Shown one piece after another: positions 33,687 through 44,983 of a stretch of DNA of 64,000 nucleotides. Below the pieces are notes generated by a model. The model did no database searches. It was not told where the DNA came from and saw only the letters and a list, made by a program, of their open reading frames with translations. The position numbers and the translations under genes were made by a program. How positions within the stretch are numbered: position 1 is the stretch's first letter; every line of letters starts with the position of its first letter. Source of the DNA: Stutzerimonas balearica DSM 6083 (GTDB lineage: Bacteria > Pseudomonadota > Gammaproteobacteria > Pseudomonadales > Pseudomonadaceae); contig NZ_CP007511.1 of assembly GCF_000818015.1 (NCBI RefSeq), forward strand, positions 3,691,001 through 3,755,000, written 5' to 3'.

Positions 33687-33706
33687 GGGCTCTTAGCTCC
33701 TAAAAC

Positions 33707-33771
33707 AAAAAAATAAGCCTGACGGCTCGCTTCGCAGAGCACTCACGCAAAATGCGAGGCTCAGGCGAGCC
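33707..33771 (-). promoter_or_regulatory. Structured leader with U7 tract before rpsH
   Basis: On the minus strand, GGCTCGC (start of 33758-33771) can pair with GCGAGCC further on (33724-33730 region). GCCTGA from the overlapping first element can instead pair with TCAGGC, which is followed closely by seven T residues (33707-33713). The two pairings cannot coexist. A local GGCTC-GCCT-GAGCC hairpin is a third option. This looks like an attenuator or a protein-responsive leader, but is unproven. Confidence 0.4.
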
Positions 33772-33775
33772 GGGC

Positions 33776-33804
33776 ATTCTAGAGACTGCTCAGAAATGAA
33801 TCAA
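33776..33804 (-). promoter_or_regulatory. Putative internal promoter of the spc operon ahead of rpsH
   Basis: On the minus strand TTGATT, 17-base spacer, TAGAAT. The -35 overlaps the downstream arm of the hairpin at 33800-33823. It would start transcription about 85 bases upstream of rpsH. Confidence 0.45.
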
Positions 33805-33823
33805 GCCCCAGAAGGGGCTTGAT
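33800..33823 (-). terminator. Terminator-like hairpin between rpsN and rpsH
   Basis: A perfect 10-bp stem ATCAAGCCCC/GGGGCTTGAT with a 4-base loop, 38 bases past the rpsN stop. It is followed by TCATTTCT rather than a clean T run, so it may terminate partially or act as a processing site. Confidence 0.5.
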
Positions 33824-33860
33824 CGACTACTGGACAGGCCGGAACGAGCCGGCCAGCCAC

Positions 33861-34166
33861 TTACCAGCTGGCCTTCACCAGCCCCGGTACGTCACCACGC
33901 ATAGCAGCCTGGCGCAGCATATTGCGCGACAGACCGAACTTGCGGTAGACGCCGTGCGGACGACCAGTCAGGCGGCAGCGGTTACGCAGACGCGATGCAC
34001 TCGCGTCGCGAGGCTGCTTCTGCAGTGCGACCTGGGCGTTCCAGCGCTCTTCCGGAGTGGAGTTCGGGTTAGCGATCACCGCTTTGAGAGCGGCACGCTT
34101 CTGAGCGAACTTGGCGACCAGACGCTGACGCTTCAGCTCGCGGTTCTTCATGCTTTGCTTAGCCAT
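33861..34166 (-). CDS. rpsN: 30S ribosomal protein S14 (zinc-free long form)
   Basis: S14 (101 residues) is in the 30S head. It begins [20 protein letters not shown] and ends [27 protein letters not shown]. This is the long C-minus form without CxxC pairs, so it needs no zinc. It lies between rplE and rpsH; the gap after it is unusually long. Confidence 0.99.
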   Translation of the reverse strand: MAKQSMKNRELKRQRLVAKFAQKRAALKAVIANPNSTPEERWNAQVALQKQPRDASASRLRNRCRLTGRPHGVYRKFGLSRNMLRQAAMRGDVPGLVKASW

Positions 34167-34178
34167 GTCCTACTCCGA

Positions 34179-34718
34179 TCAATTGCGGAACGGGAAGTTG
34201 AACGCGCGCAACAGCGCACGGCCCTCTTCGTCCGAGCGGGCAGTAGTGGTCAGGGTGATATCCAGACCACGCAGAGCATCGATCTTGTCGTAATCGATTT
34301 CCGGGAAGATGATCTGCTCTTTCACACCCATGCTGTAGTTGCCACGACCATCAAAGGACTTGGCATTCAGGCCGCGGAAGTCACGCACACGCGGCAGGGA
34401 GATGGAAAGGAGGCGATCCAGGAATTCGTACATACGCTCGCGACGCAGAGTCACTTTAACGCCGATCGGCCAGCCCTCACGGACCTTGAAACCTGCGATG
34501 GACTTGCGTGCGTGCGTCACGACGCACTTCTGACCGGTGATCTTTTCAAGATCGGCAACAGCGTTCTCGATGATCTTTTTGTCACCGATAGCCTCGCCAA
34601 GACCCATGTTCAGGGTGATCTTGGTGATACGCGGAACTTCCATCACGTTCGCAAGCTTCAGTTCTTCCTTCAGCTTCGGCGCGATTTCCTTCCGATAAAC
34701 TTCTTTTAGTCGTGCCAT
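34179..34718 (-). CDS. rplE: 50S ribosomal protein L5
   Basis: L5 (179 residues) binds 5S rRNA and P-site tRNA. It contains [44 protein letters not shown] and [23 protein letters not shown]. In E. coli the S8 repressor binds the mRNA near the start of this gene. It is spaced normally between rplX and rpsN. Confidence 0.99.
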   Translation of the reverse strand: MARLKEVYRKEIAPKLKEELKLANVMEVPRITKITLNMGLGEAIGDKKIIENAVADLEKITGQKCVVTHARKSIAGFKVREGWPIGVKVTLRRERMYEFLDRLLSISLPRVRDFRGLNAKSFDGRGNYSMGVKEQIIFPEIDYDKIDALRGLDITLTTTARSDEEGRALLRAFNFPFRN

Positions 34719-34737
34719 GGTTATCTACCTAGCAGTC

Positions 34738-35052
34738 TCAAGCATCAACCGGCTTTTGGGTCGACTTGAAGACACGAATTTTCTTGCCGTCCTCAACCTT
34801 GAAACCAACGCGATCAGCCTTGTCGGTTTCAGCATTGAAGATGGCGACGTTAGAGGCGTGCAGAGGCGCCTCCTTCTCGACGATACCGCCCTGGATGCCG
34901 GCCATGGGGTTCGGCTTGGTGTGGCGCTTGACCAGGTTGACACCGCCGACGACCAGACGGTCGTCGGCGAGAACCTTGAGCACCTTACCGCGCTTGCCCT
35001 TGTCTTTGCCGGCGATGACGATGATCTCGTCGTTGCGACGAATCTTTTGCAT
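34738..35052 (-). CDS. rplX: 50S ribosomal protein L24
   Basis: L24 (104 residues) is an assembly initiator at the 23S 5' domain. It contains the KOW motif region [22 protein letters not shown], then [35 protein letters not shown]. It lies between rplN and rplE. Confidence 0.99.
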   Translation of the reverse strand: MQKIRRNDEIIVIAGKDKGKRGKVLKVLADDRLVVGGVNLVKRHTKPNPMAGIQGGIVEKEAPLHASNVAIFNAETDKADRVGFKVEDGKKIRVFKSTQKPVDA

Positions 35053-35063
35053 GCGGCTACTCC

Positions 35064-35432
35064 TTACAGCACTTCAGGGGCAAGCGAGACGATCTTCATG
35101 AACTTCTCCGAACGAAGCTCACGAGTCACCGGCCCAAAGATACGGGTGCCGATCGGCTCCTGCTTGTTGTTCAGCAGGACCGCAGCATTGCCATCGAAGC
35201 GGATGATCGAGCCATCGGGACGACGCACACCGTGACGGGTGCGAACCACGACAGCAGTCATCACCTGACCCTTTTTCACCTTGCCACGTGGAATCGCTTC
35301 CTTGACCGTGACCTTGATGATGTCGCCGATACCGGCGTAACGACGATGGGAGCCGCCGAGCACCTTGATGCACATGACACGGCGGGCACCGCTGTTGTCA
35401 GCCACATCGAGCATGGATTGAGTCTGAATCAT
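35064..35432 (-). CDS. rplN: 50S ribosomal protein L14
   Basis: L14 (122 residues) sits at the subunit interface. It starts [27 protein letters not shown] and contains [30 protein letters not shown], the family signature. It is the first gene of the spc operon in E. coli; here it lies 23 bases after rpsQ with no obvious promoter or terminator between. Confidence 0.99.
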   Translation of the reverse strand: MIQTQSMLDVADNSGARRVMCIKVLGGSHRRYAGIGDIIKVTVKEAIPRGKVKKGQVMTAVVVRTRHGVRRPDGSIIRFDGNAAVLLNNKQEPIGTRIFGPVTRELRSEKFMKIVSLAPEVL

Positions 35433-35455
35433 ATAATTTCTCCGACCCCTAGCCC

Positions 35456-35722
35456 TTAGACTTCGACGGCGCGTTCGACGACGTCAACCAGCGTCCAGGA
35501 CTTGGTCTTGGCCATCGGGCGGGTCTCACGAATGGTGACCTTGTCGCCGATGCGGCACTGATTGCTTTCATCGTGAGCGTGCAGCTTGGTCGAACGCTTC
35601 ACATATTTACCGTAGATCGGGTGCTTGACGCGACGCTCGATCAGAACGGTGATGGTCTTGTCCATTTTGTCGCTGACGACGCGACCGGTCAGCGTACGGA
35701 CGGTTTTCTGAGCTTCAGCCAT
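35456..35722 (-). CDS. rpsQ: 30S ribosomal protein S17
   Basis: S17 (88 residues) starts [26 protein letters not shown] (ATG 35720-35722); a GTG two codons earlier overlaps the rpmC stop and is less likely. It contains the OB-fold signature VRETRP-like [21 protein letters not shown]. It is the last gene of the S10 operon in the E. coli arrangement. Confidence 0.99.
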   Translation of the reverse strand: MAEAQKTVRTLTGRVVSDKMDKTITVLIERRVKHPIYGKYVKRSTKLHAHDESNQCRIGDKVTIRETRPMAKTKSWTLVDVVERAVEV

Positions 35723-35724
35723 GA

Positions 35725-35916
35725 TCACTTACCTGCCTGCTGGTTGAGCACAGTCTTGACACGAGCGATGTCGCGCTTGACTTGCGAGAGCAGGTGAGAC
35801 TGCCCCAACTGGCCAGTCGCCTTCTGCATACGCAGATTGAACTGGTCGCGCAGCAGCTCGAGCAGTTGCTCGTTCAGCTGCTGAGCGGATTTTTCACGAA
35901 GTTCATTCGCTTTCAT
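35725..35916 (-). CDS. rpmC: 50S ribosomal protein L29
   Basis: L29 (63 residues) lies near the exit tunnel and contacts trigger factor and SRP. It starts [26 protein letters not shown] and ends [18 protein letters not shown]. The ATG overlaps the rplP stop (ATGA). Confidence 0.99.
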   Translation of the reverse strand: MKANELREKSAQQLNEQLLELLRDQFNLRMQKATGQLGQSHLLSQVKRDIARVKTVLNQQAGK

Positions 35917-36329
35917 CACATCACCGTCCGCTTAACAAAGGAGGTGGCGAGCGGCAGCTTTGCAGCAGCCAGGGCGAAAGCCTCACGCGCCAGCTCTTCG
36001 GAAACACCCTCGATCTCGTAGAGCACCTTGCCCGGCTGAATCTGGGCTACCCAGTACTCGACGCCACCCTTACCTTTACCCATCCGGACTTCCAGAGGCT
36101 TCTTGGTAACAGGCTTGTCGGGGAACACGCGAATCCAGATCTTGCCGCCACGCTTAACGTGACGAGTAAGCGCACGACGCGCTGCCTCGATCTGGCGCGC
36201 AGTCAAGCGACCACGGGATACGGACTTCAGCGCGAACTCGCCGAAGCTCACTTTGCTACCGCGCTGCGCCAGACCACGGTTGTGGCCGGTCATCTGCTTG
36301 CGGAATTTTGTACGCTTTGGTTGCAACAT
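35916..36329 (-). CDS. rplP: 50S ribosomal protein L16
   Basis: L16 (137 residues) is near the A-site tRNA elbow. It contains [37 protein letters not shown] and [24 protein letters not shown]82 corresponds to E. coli R81, the hydroxylation target of RoxA. It lies between rpsC and rpmC. Confidence 0.99.
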   Translation of the reverse strand: MLQPKRTKFRKQMTGHNRGLAQRGSKVSFGEFALKSVSRGRLTARQIEAARRALTRHVKRGGKIWIRVFPDKPVTKKPLEVRMGKGKGGVEYWVAQIQPGKVLYEIEGVSEELAREAFALAAAKLPLATSFVKRTVM

Positions 36330-36341
36330 TTGGCGTACTCC

Positions 36342-37028
36342 TTATTTGGCAGCTTTTTTACGAGGAGCGGGCGCCTGCGGCTTGAGCTCTTCATGGCGGC
36401 CACCGATGACCTCACCCTTGAAGATCCAGACCTTGACACCGATCACACCGTAGGTGGTGTGCGCTTCGTAGGTGGCGTAGTCGATATCCGCACGCAGGGT
36501 GTGCAGCGGCACACGACCTTCGCGATACCATTCGGTACGGGCAATCTCGGCACCGCCAAGACGACCGCTCACCTGGATCTTGATGCCCTTGGCACCAATG
36601 CGGATGGCGTTCTGCACCGCACGCTTCATGGCGCGACGGAACATCACACGACGCTCCAGCTGCTGAGCAACGCTCTGTGCAACCAGCATGGCATCGAGTT
36701 CCGGCTTGCGGATTTCCTCGATGTTGATGTGCACCGGCACACCCATTTGCTTGGTCAGGTCCTGACGCAGCTTCTCAACATCCTCTCCCTTCTTGCCGAT
36801 GACGATGCCAGGGCGAGCGGTGTGGATGGTGATGCGTGCGGTTTGAGCCGGACGATGAATATCGATACGGCTTACGGACGCGCTTTTTAGTTTGTCTTGG
36901 AGGTACTCACGCACGTTCAGATCTGCAAGCAGATAATCGGCGTAGGTACGGCCGTCTGCATACCAGACGGAGGTGTGCTCCTTGACGATTCCCAGGCGAA
37001 TGCCAGTGGGATGTACTTTCTGACCCAT
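36342..37028 (-). CDS. rpsC: 30S ribosomal protein S3
   Basis: S3 (228 residues) has an N-terminal KH domain with the [11 protein letters not shown] loop ([20 protein letters not shown]) and the C-terminal S3 domain ([23 protein letters not shown]), part of the mRNA helicase at the entry channel. The start [13 protein letters not shown] is the family N terminus; a nine-residue upstream extension was discarded. Confidence 0.99.
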   Translation of the reverse strand: MGQKVHPTGIRLGIVKEHTSVWYADGRTYADYLLADLNVREYLQDKLKSASVSRIDIHRPAQTARITIHTARPGIVIGKKGEDVEKLRQDLTKQMGVPVHINIEEIRKPELDAMLVAQSVAQQLERRVMFRRAMKRAVQNAIRIGAKGIKIQVSGRLGGAEIARTEWYREGRVPLHTLRADIDYATYEAHTTYGVIGVKVWIFKGEVIGGRHEELKPQAPAPRKKAAK

Positions 37029-37041
37029 CTGATCGACTCCG

Positions 37042-37374
37042 TTACTTGTCCGCAACCTTGACAGTGATATGGCAAGACCGCTTGACGATGCGATCAGCGC
37101 GGCCTTTGGCCCGCGGCATGATTCGCTTAAGCGAACGCCCTTCGTTGACGAAGACGGTGGAGACCTTCAGGTCGTCCACATCAGCGCCCTCGTTGTGCTC
37201 GGCGTTAGCAACGGCCGACTCGAGCACTTTCTTCATGATTTCCGCGGCTTTCTTACTGCTGAAAGCCAGCAGGTTGAGCGCATCGCCCACCTTCTTCCCG
37301 CGGATCTGGTCGGCGACCAGGCGGGCTTTCTGGGCGGAGATGCGAGCGCCCGACAACTTAGCGGCTACTTCCAT
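37042..37374 (-). CDS. rplV: 50S ribosomal protein L22
   Basis: L22 (110 residues) has a beta hairpin lining the exit tunnel. It contains [26 protein letters not shown] and [30 protein letters not shown]. No deletion in the hairpin associated with macrolide resistance is seen. It lies between rpsS and rpsC. Confidence 0.99.
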   Translation of the reverse strand: MEVAAKLSGARISAQKARLVADQIRGKKVGDALNLLAFSSKKAAEIMKKVLESAVANAEHNEGADVDDLKVSTVFVNEGRSLKRIMPRAKGRADRIVKRSCHITVKVADK

Positions 37375-37387
37375 CTTTCCTTACCCC

Positions 37388-37663
37388 TTAGCGCTTGCCT
37401 TTCTTGTCCGCTACGTGACCACGGTAGGTCCGGGTAGCAGCGAACTCGCCGAGCTTGTGGCCGACCATGTCTTCGCTCACGAGGACCGGGACGTGCTGGC
37501 GACCGTTGTGTACAGCAATGGTCAAACCGACCATCTGCGGCAGGATCATCGAACGACGCGACCAGGTTTTCACCGGCTTGCGATCGTTCTTTTCCACCGC
37601 CGCCTCGACCTTCTTCAATAGGTGAAGATCGATAAAAGGACCTTTTTTCAGAGAACGCGGCAC
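37388..37663 (-). CDS. rpsS: 30S ribosomal protein S19
   Basis: S19 (91 residues) lies in the 30S head near the A site. It contains [50 protein letters not shown] and [15 protein letters not shown]. It lies between rplB and rplV. Confidence 0.99.
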
Positions 37664-37679
37664 TGTCGTATCCCTCTAG

Positions 37680-38501
37680 TTACTTGCGACGACGGACGAT
37701 CATGTTATCGGTGCGCTTGTTGGAGCGGGTCTTCGCGCCCTTGGTCGGGAAGCCCCATGGCGACACCGGATGACGACCACCGGAGGTACGACCTTCACCA
37801 CCACCGTGCGGGTGATCTACCGGGTTCATGGCAACACCACGAACGGTCGGACGCACACCACGCCAGCGCTTGGCACCGGCCTTGCCCAGAGAGCGCAGGC
37901 TGTGCTCCGAGTTGGAGACCTCGCCCAGGGTTGCACGACACTCGGCCAGCACCTTGCGCATCTCACCGGAACGCAGGCGAAGCGTCACGTAGGAGCCTTC
38001 GCGAGCGACCAGCTGAGCCGAAGCACCAGCGGAGCGAGCGATCTGCGCCCCCTTACCTGGCTTGAGTTCGATACCGTGAACGGTCGAACCAACCGGGATA
38101 TTACGCAGCGGCAGGCTGTTGCCAGCCTTGATCGGCGCATTGACACCGGAAACCAGCTGATCGCCAGCAGCGACACCTTTCGGCGCAATGATGTAGCGAC
38201 GCTCGCCATCGGCATACTTCAGCAACGCAATGTGAGCAGTACGGTTCGGGTCATATTCGACACGCTCGACGATGGCAGGAATGCCATCCTTGTTGCGGCG
38301 GAAATCGACCAGACGATAGTGCTGCTTATGACCACCACCGACGTGACGAGTGGTGATGCGACCGTTGTTGTTACGGCCACCGGTTTTCGACTTCTTCTCG
38401 ACCAGCGGTGCGTAAGGAGCGCCTTTGTGAAGCTCCTGATTGACCACCTTGACCACAAAACGGCGGCCCGCGGAAGTCGGCTTGCATTTAACGATTGCCA
38501 T
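37680..38501 (-). CDS. rplB: 50S ribosomal protein L2
   Basis: L2 (273 residues) is needed for subunit association and the peptidyl-transferase centre. It contains [22 protein letters not shown], the OB and SH3-like domains, and the C-terminal [18 protein letters not shown] with the conserved essential histidine. It lies between rplW and rpsS in the S10 operon. Confidence 0.99.
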   Translation of the reverse strand: MAIVKCKPTSAGRRFVVKVVNQELHKGAPYAPLVEKKSKTGGRNNNGRITTRHVGGGHKQHYRLVDFRRNKDGIPAIVERVEYDPNRTAHIALLKYADGERRYIIAPKGVAAGDQLVSGVNAPIKAGNSLPLRNIPVGSTVHGIELKPGKGAQIARSAGASAQLVAREGSYVTLRLRSGEMRKVLAECRATLGEVSNSEHSLRSLGKAGAKRWRGVRPTVRGVAMNPVDHPHGGGEGRTSGGRHPVSPWGFPTKGAKTRSNKRTDNMIVRRRK

Positions 38502-38516
38502 GATGCACCCCCTCCC

Positions 38517-38816
38517 TTACTCAGCACTGCTGGCGAAATCGAGATCCTGGCCCGGCTGAAGAGCGATGTACGCCTTCTTCCAGTCGTTGCGCTTGCCCAG
38601 ACCGCGAGCGGTACGCTTGGTCTTGCCCTGAACATTCAGGGTATTGACGGCAGCAACCTTCACGCCGAACAGGCTTTCAACAGCCTTCTTGATTTCCAGC
38701 TTGGTTGCGTCAGTCGCAACCTTGAATACGAATTGGCTCTTGCCATCGGCCAGCACAGTTGCCTTCTCGGAGACGTGCGGACCAAGCAGAACTTTGAATA
38801 CGCGTTCCTGGTTCAT
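38517..38816 (-). CDS. rplW: 50S ribosomal protein L23
   Basis: L23 (99 residues) is the docking site of trigger factor at the exit tunnel. It starts [22 protein letters not shown] and contains [27 protein letters not shown]. It overlaps the rplD stop by 4 bases. Confidence 0.99.
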   Translation of the reverse strand: MNQERVFKVLLGPHVSEKATVLADGKSQFVFKVATDATKLEIKKAVESLFGVKVAAVNTLNVQGKTKRTARGLGKRNDWKKAYIALQPGQDLDFASSAE

Positions 38817-39415
38817 CCCAGCAGCTCCTCGAATTTCTTCACAGCCGACACGGTGATGAGCACCTTGTCGTAGGCAATGAGGCTGACCGGATCCGAGCCC
38901 TGCACATCGCGGACATCCACGTGCGGCAGGTTGCGGGCAGCCAGATACAGGTTCTGATCAACGGCATCGGAAACAATGAGCACGTCATTCAGGCCCATGC
39001 CGTTCAGCTTGCCGGCTAGTTGCTTGGTTTTCGGCGAATCAACGGCGAAATCCTCGACAACCACCAGGCGCTCCGAGCGGACCAACTCACTGAGGATGGA
39101 GCGCAGAGCCGCGCGATACATCTTCTTGTTGAGCTTTTGCTCATGATTCTGCGGACGAGCAGCAAAGGTAACGCCACCGCCACGCCAGATCGGACCACGA
39201 GTAGTACCGGCACGCGCGCGACCGGTACCTTTCTGACGCCAGGGGCGCTTACCGCCACCGGAGACATCGGAACGGCTTTTCTGCTGCTTGCTGCCCTGAC
39301 GACCACCAGCCATGTAGGCAACTACAGCCTGGTGCACGAGGGTCTCGTTGAACTCGCCACCAAAGGCGCGATCGGAGACTTCGATGGCCTGAGCGCCATT
39401 AACATTCAATTGCAT
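38813..39415 (-). CDS. rplD: 50S ribosomal protein L4
   Basis: L4 (200 residues) has a tunnel loop ([25 protein letters not shown], about 60-85) and a globular domain with [21 protein letters not shown]. In E. coli L4 also represses the S10 operon through the leader. The rpsJ leader here is short (about 60 bases), so that mechanism is not evident. It lies between rplC and rplW. Confidence 0.99.
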   Translation of the reverse strand: MQLNVNGAQAIEVSDRAFGGEFNETLVHQAVVAYMAGGRQGSKQQKSRSDVSGGGKRPWRQKGTGRARAGTTRGPIWRGGGVTFAARPQNHEQKLNKKMYRAALRSILSELVRSERLVVVEDFAVDSPKTKQLAGKLNGMGLNDVLIVSDAVDQNLYLAARNLPHVDVRDVQGSDPVSLIAYDKVLITVSAVKKFEELLG

Positions 39416-39427
39416 GTGAACTCCCCC

Positions 39428-40063
39428 TTAACCGCGAGCCTTGACGGCCGGACGCACGAGAACGTCGCCACCGGTCGCACCGGGCACTGCGCCCTTGACC
39501 AGCAGGAGGTTGCGCTCGGCATCGACACGCACGATTTCCAGGGACTGCACGGTTACGCGCTCGGCGCCCATGTGCCCGGACATCTTTTTGCCCTTGAATA
39601 CACGACCAGGAGTCTGGCACTGACCGATGGATCCCGGGACGCGGTGGGATACGGAGTTACCGTGGGTATTGTCCTGACCACGGAAATTCCAGCGCTTGAT
39701 GGTACCGGCAAAGCCTTTACCCCTGGACTGACCGGTGACATCCACCAGCTGTCCTGCCTGAAAGATTTCCGCCTTGATTTCGTCACCAGCCTGGTATTCG
39801 CCGTCTTCCAGACGAAACTCCAGAACGGCGCGACCTGCAGCGACATTCGCCTTAGCGAAGTGACCGGCCTGCGCTTTGGTCACACGGGAAGCACGACGCT
39901 CACCAACGGTAACCTGCACCGCACGGTAGCCATCGCTTTCTTCGTTCTTGAACTGGGTGACGCGATTCGGCTCGATCTCGATGACCGTAACCGGAATAGA
40001 GACACCTTCTTCGGTGAAGATGCGGGTCATGCCGCACTTACGACCGACTACACCAATAGTCAT
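39428..40063 (-). CDS. rplC: 50S ribosomal protein L3
   Basis: L3 (211 residues) is an assembly initiator near the peptidyl-transferase centre. It begins [20 protein letters not shown] and contains [22 protein letters not shown] and [20 protein letters not shown], the region carrying the glutamine methylated by PrmB. It lies 81 bases after rpsJ, the widest gap inside the S10 operon. Confidence 0.99.
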   Translation of the reverse strand: MTIGVVGRKCGMTRIFTEEGVSIPVTVIEIEPNRVTQFKNEESDGYRAVQVTVGERRASRVTKAQAGHFAKANVAAGRAVLEFRLEDGEYQAGDEIKAEIFQAGQLVDVTGQSRGKGFAGTIKRWNFRGQDNTHGNSVSHRVPGSIGQCQTPGRVFKGKKMSGHMGAERVTVQSLEIVRVDAERNLLLVKGAVPGATGGDVLVRPAVKARG

Positions 40064-40144
40064 TTTAAAACCTCTTGAGTGTACGGGGCTTTCACCCGCT
40101 ATGGCCGCCCATTTCAGAGCGTTACACGACTAAAACAGAGCGTT

Positions 40145-40474
<330 letters not shown>

Positions 40475-40519
40475 TTAGCCATCCCTACCAGACGAAAACG
40501 CCTGATAAAAGGAGGCGCA

Positions 40520-40548
40520 ATTGTACGGATGCGTCCAGGGGGTGTCAA
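40520..40548 (-). promoter_or_regulatory. S10 operon promoter
   Basis: On the minus strand a perfect TTGACA, 17-base spacer and TACAAT, giving a leader of about 60 bases before rpsJ. It begins only 17 bases after the tuf terminator stem. Confidence 0.8.
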
Positions 40549-40565
40549 TAAATGACCAGCAATAG

Positions 40566-40591
40566 AAAAGGGCCCCCGAAGGGGCCCTTTT
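40566..40591 (-). terminator. Terminator of the str operon after tuf
   Basis: An 11-bp stem AAAAGGGCCCC/GGGGCCCTTTT with a 4-base loop (TTCG as read on the minus strand), 16 bases beyond the tuf stop. It separates rpsL-rpsG-fusA-tuf from the S10 operon. Confidence 0.93.
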
Positions 40592-40606
40592 CCAGACTCA
40601 CCGAAC

Positions 40607-41800
40607 TTATTCGATGACCTTGGCGACCACGCCGGCACCAACGGTACGACCGCCTTCGCGAATAGCGAAGCGCAGGCCGTCTTCCATGGCGATCGGCTTG
40701 ATCAGGGTGACAACCATCTTGATGTTGTCGCCCGGCATAACCATCTCAACGCCTTCCGGCAGTTCGCACGAACCGGTCACGTCGGTGGTACGGAAGTAGA
40801 ACTGCGGACGGTAGCCCTTGAAGAACGGGGTATGACGACCACCTTCTTCCTTGGACAGCACGTACACTTCCGCCTCGAACTTGGTGTGCGGCTTGATGGT
40901 GCCCGGCTTGGCCAGAACCTGACCACGCTCAACCTCGTCACGCTTGGTGCCACGCAGCAGCACACCGCAGTTCTCGCCCGCACGACCTTCGTCGAGCAGC
41001 TTGCGGAACATCTCGACACCCGTACAGGTAGTCTTGGTGGTCGGACGCAGACCAACGATTTCGATCTCTTCCTGCACCTTGATGATGCCGCGCTCGACAC
41101 GACCGGTAACCACGGTACCGCGACCGGAGATCGAGAACACGTCTTCGATCGGCATCAGGAACGGCTTGTCGATAGCACGCACCGGCTCCGGAATGTAGCT
41201 GTCCAGGGTCTCGACCAGCTTCTTGACCGCAGTGGTGCCCAGGCCGTTCTCGTCTTCGCCGTTCAGCGCCATCAGCGCAGAGCCAACGATGATCGGCGTG
41301 TCGTCACCCGGGAAGTCGTAGGTGCTCAGCAGGTCGCGAACTTCCATCTCGACCAATTCCAGCAGCTCGGCGTCGTCGACCATGTCGGCCTTGTTCAGGA
41401 ACACGACGATGTAAGGAACACCTACCTGACGGGACAGCAGGATGTGCTCACGCGTTTGCGGCATGGGGCCGTCAGCAGCCGAGCAAACCAGGATCGCGCC
41501 GTCCATCTGGGCAGCACCGGTGATCATGTTCTTCACGTAGTCGGCGTGACCCGGGCAGTCAACGTGCGCGTAGTGACGAACGTTCGAGTCGTACTCTACG
41601 TGAGCGGTGTTGATGGTGATACCACGAGCCTTCTCTTCCGGCGCGCTGTCGATCTTGTCGAAGTCGACGCGAGCGGAACCGAACACTTCCGAGCAAACGC
41701 GGGTCAGCGCAGCGGTCAGAGTGGTCTTGCCATGGTCAACGTGACCGATGGTGCCGACATTGACGTGCGGTTTGTTACGTTCGAATTTTTCCTTAGCCAC
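40607..41800 (-). CDS. tufA: Elongation factor Tu (copy in the str operon)
   Basis: EF-Tu (397 residues) delivers aminoacyl-tRNA. The GTPase motifs are [10 protein letters not shown] (about 19-28), DCPGH and NKAD; domains 2 and 3 are complete. It starts with GTG at 41800, unlike the second copy at 57044-58237, which starts with ATG. The two proteins differ only near the last residues (KVIE against KVVE). It follows fusA by 30 bases and is closed by a terminator. Confidence 0.98.
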   Translation of the reverse strand: MAKEKFERNKPHVNVGTIGHVDHGKTTLTAALTRVCSEVFGSARVDFDKIDSAPEEKARGITINTAHVEYDSNVRHYAHVDCPGHADYVKNMITGAAQMDGAILVCSAADGPMPQTREHILLSRQVGVPYIVVFLNKADMVDDAELLELVEMEVRDLLSTYDFPGDDTPIIVGSALMALNGEDENGLGTTAVKKLVETLDSYIPEPVRAIDKPFLMPIEDVFSISGRGTVVTGRVERGIIKVQEEIEIVGLRPTTKTTCTGVEMFRKLLDEGRAGENCGVLLRGTKRDEVERGQVLAKPGTIKPHTKFEAEVYVLSKEEGGRHTPFFKGYRPQFYFRTTDVTGSCELPEGVEMVMPGDNIKMVVTLIKPIAMEDGLRFAIREGGRTVGAGVVAKVIE

Positions 41801-41830
41801 GACAGTAAACCTCTTACTTAAAGGGCTGAA

Positions 41831-43936
41831 TCAACCTTGTTTTTTGATGATAGCTTCGGCGATGTTGGCCGGCGCTTCCGCGTACTTCGAGAACTCCATG
41901 GAGTAGCTTGCACGACCCTGCGACATGGAGCGAACGTCCGTAGCGTAACCGAACATCTCACCCAGCGGCACCTCGGCACGGATAACCTTGCCGGAAACGG
42001 TGTCTTCCATGCCTTGGATCAGGCCGCGACGACGGTTCAGGTCGCCCATCACGTCGCCCATGTAATCCTCGGGAGTGACCACCTCGACCTTCATGATCGG
42101 CTCGAGCAGTACCGCGCCACCCTTCTGGGAAAGCTGCTTGGTCGCCATGGAAGCCGCGATCTTGAACGCCATCTCGTTGGAGTCCACGTCGTGGTAAGAA
42201 CCATCGAAGACGGTGGCTTTCAGGCCGAGCAGCGGATAACCGGCGAGAACGCCGTTCTTCATCTGCTCCTCGATACCTTTCTGGATTGCCGGGATGTATT
42301 CCTTCGGAACCACACCACCGACGACTTCGTTCTTGAACTCCAGACCTTCCTGACCTTCGTCGGAGGGCTCGAAGCGAATCCAGCAATGACCGAACTGGCC
42401 ACGACCACCGGACTGACGAACAAACTTGCCTTCGATCTCGCACTTGTTGCGGATCATCTCGCGATAGGCAACCTGCGGCTTGCCGATGTTGGCCTCGACA
42501 CCGAACTCACGCTTCATCCGGTCGACAATGATGTCCAGGTGAAGCTCACCCATACCACCAATGATGGTCTGGCCGGACTCTTCGTCGGTCTTGACGCGGA
42601 ACGACGGATCTTCCTGAGCGAGCTTGCCCAGAGCAATGCCCATCTTCTCCTGGTCAGCCTTGGTCTTCGGCTCAACGGCGACGTGAATCACCGGCTCCGG
42701 GAAATCCATGCGCTCGAGCACGATCTGCTTGTCAGGGTCACAAAGCGTATCACCAGTGGTGACATCCTTCATGCCGATCAGCGCGGCGATATCGCCGGCA
42801 CGACATTCCTTGATCTCTTCACGCTGGTTGGCGTGCATCTGCACCATCCGCCCGACGCGCTCTTTCTTGCTCTTGACCGAATTGATCACCGAGTCGCCCG
42901 ACGACAATACACCGGAGTAGACACGCACGAAGGTCAAAGTACCAACGAACGGATCGGTGGCGATCTTGAACGCCAGAGCAGCAAACGGCTCATCATCGGA
43001 AGAGTGACGCTCGTCGACGATCTCATCGTTGTCAGGGCTGACACCCTTGATCGACGGCACTTCGTCCGGAGCCGGCAGGAAGTCGATCACCGCATCGAGA
43101 ACCAGGGGAACGCCCTTGTTCTTGAAGGAGGAACCGCAAACAGCCGGAACGATTTCACAAGCCAAGGTACGCTGACGGAGGCCGGCCTTGATCTCCTCAT
43201 TGGAGAGATCGCCCTCCTCGAGGTACTTGTTCATCAGCTCTTCGTTGGCTTCGGCAGCCGACTCGACCATGTTGGAACGGTACTCGGCAGCCAGCTCGGC
43301 GAGCTCCGCAGGAATCTCTTCCTCGCGATAGGTCATGCCCTTGTCTTCGTCGTTCCAGTAGATCGCCTTCATCTTGATCAGGTCGATCTGCCCCTGGAAG
43401 TTCTCTTCCGCGCCGATGGCAAGCTGGACCGGCACCGGGGTGTGCCCCAGGCGCTTCTTGATCTGCTCGACCACGCGCAGGAAGTTGGCGCCCTGGCGGT
43501 CCATCTTGTTCACGTAGACGATACGCGGCACGCCGTACTTGTTGGCCTGACGCCAAACCGTTTCCGACTGAGGCTCCACACCAGAGGTGCCGCAGAAGAC
43601 CACGACAGCGCCATCGAGCACGCGCAGCGAACGCTCCACTTCGATGGTGAAGTCAACGTGACCGGGGGTGTCGATAACGTTGATGCGGTACTTGTCCGGG
43701 AACTGGGCACGCGAGCCCTGCCAGAAAGTCGTGACGGCCGCGGAGGTGATGGTGATACCACGCTCCTGCTCCTGCACCATCCAGTCGGTGGTCGCTGCGC
43801 CGTCGTGAACCTCGCCCAGCTTGTGGTTGACGCCGGTATAAAACAGAACACGCTCCGTGGTAGTGGTCTTGCCCGCATCGACGTGCGCGCAGATACCGAT
43901 GTTACGGTAGCGGTTAATCGGGGTAGTACGAGCCAA
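41831..43936 (-). CDS. fusA: Elongation factor G
   Basis: EF-G (701 residues) drives translocation and, with RRF, ribosome recycling. The GTPase motifs are [27 protein letters not shown] and [10 protein letters not shown], followed by domains II-V with [18 protein letters not shown] and [21 protein letters not shown]. The full length is typical. It lies in the str operon between rpsG and tuf. Some pseudomonads carry a second EF-G gene elsewhere. Confidence 0.99.
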   Translation of the reverse strand: MARTTPINRYRNIGICAHVDAGKTTTTERVLFYTGVNHKLGEVHDGAATTDWMVQEQERGITITSAAVTTFWQGSRAQFPDKYRINVIDTPGHVDFTIEVERSLRVLDGAVVVFCGTSGVEPQSETVWRQANKYGVPRIVYVNKMDRQGANFLRVVEQIKKRLGHTPVPVQLAIGAEENFQGQIDLIKMKAIYWNDEDKGMTYREEEIPAELAELAAEYRSNMVESAAEANEELMNKYLEEGDLSNEEIKAGLRQRTLACEIVPAVCGSSFKNKGVPLVLDAVIDFLPAPDEVPSIKGVSPDNDEIVDERHSSDDEPFAALAFKIATDPFVGTLTFVRVYSGVLSSGDSVINSVKSKKERVGRMVQMHANQREEIKECRAGDIAALIGMKDVTTGDTLCDPDKQIVLERMDFPEPVIHVAVEPKTKADQEKMGIALGKLAQEDPSFRVKTDEESGQTIIGGMGELHLDIIVDRMKREFGVEANIGKPQVAYREMIRNKCEIEGKFVRQSGGRGQFGHCWIRFEPSDEGQEGLEFKNEVVGGVVPKEYIPAIQKGIEEQMKNGVLAGYPLLGLKATVFDGSYHDVDSNEMAFKIAASMATKQLSQKGGAVLLEPIMKVEVVTPEDYMGDVMGDLNRRRGLIQGMEDTVSGKVIRAEVPLGEMFGYATDVRSMSQGRASYSMEFSKYAEAPANIAEAIIKKQG

Positions 43937-43966
43937 AATAAGGTCCTCGTAGAAATTGCGCTTGAA

Positions 43967-44458
<492 letters not shown>

Positions 44459-44534
44459 TCAGGTTAGCTCGGGACGGTAACGGCCTGTTACGCCCGACCT
44501 TACTCTTATCGACTCAGATAAATAGAAATACTGC

Positions 44535-44906
44535 TTACTTCGGACGCTTGGCGCCGTACTTGGAACGGCCCTGCTTGCGGTCCTTCACGCCGGAGGTATC
44601 CAGCGAACCACGTACGGTGTGGTAACGCACACCCGGCAGGTCCTTTACACGACCGCCACGGATCAGCACCACACTGTGCTCTTGCAGGTTATGACCCTCA
44701 CCACCGATGTAGGAGGCGACTTCATAGCCATTGGTCAGACGAACACGGCACACCTTACGCAGTGCGGAGTTCGGTTTCTTCGGCGTGGTGGTGTACACGC
44801 GAGTGCACACGCCACGACGTTGCGGGCAGTTCTGCAGCGCAGGTACGTCGCTCTTTTCGACGACGCGCTTGCGCGGCTGGCGTACCAGCTGGTTGATAGT
44901 TGCCAT
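44535..44906 (-). CDS. rpsL: 30S ribosomal protein S12
   Basis: S12 (123 residues) controls decoding accuracy. It contains [17 protein letters not shown] and [19 protein letters not shown]43 and K88, whose substitutions give streptomycin resistance, are wild type, and D89 is the residue methylthiolated by RimO. It is the first gene of the str operon; its promoter and a terminator-like hairpin lie in the 138-base gap from rpoC. Confidence 0.99.
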   Translation of the reverse strand: MATINQLVRQPRKRVVEKSDVPALQNCPQRRGVCTRVYTTTPKKPNSALRKVCRVRLTNGYEVASYIGGEGHNLQEHSVVLIRGGRVKDLPGVRYHTVRGSLDTSGVKDRKQGRSKYGAKRPK

Positions 44907-44940
44907 CTACTAGCTCCACTGTTGTCTTTCGACACAAACG

Positions 44941-44967
44941 AAAAATGGCAGGGCTCGTAGCCCCGCC
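44941..44967 (-). terminator. Terminator/attenuator hairpin between rpoC and rpsL
   Basis: On the minus strand GGCGGGGCT-ACG-AGCCCTGCC (9-bp stem with one G-U) is followed by ATTTTT. It lies 78 bases beyond the rpoC stop but also downstream of the promoter-like sequence at 44984-45012, so it may attenuate rpsL transcription as well as end rpoBC. Confidence 0.7.
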
Positions 44968-44983
44968 AAATTAAGGGAACGAG

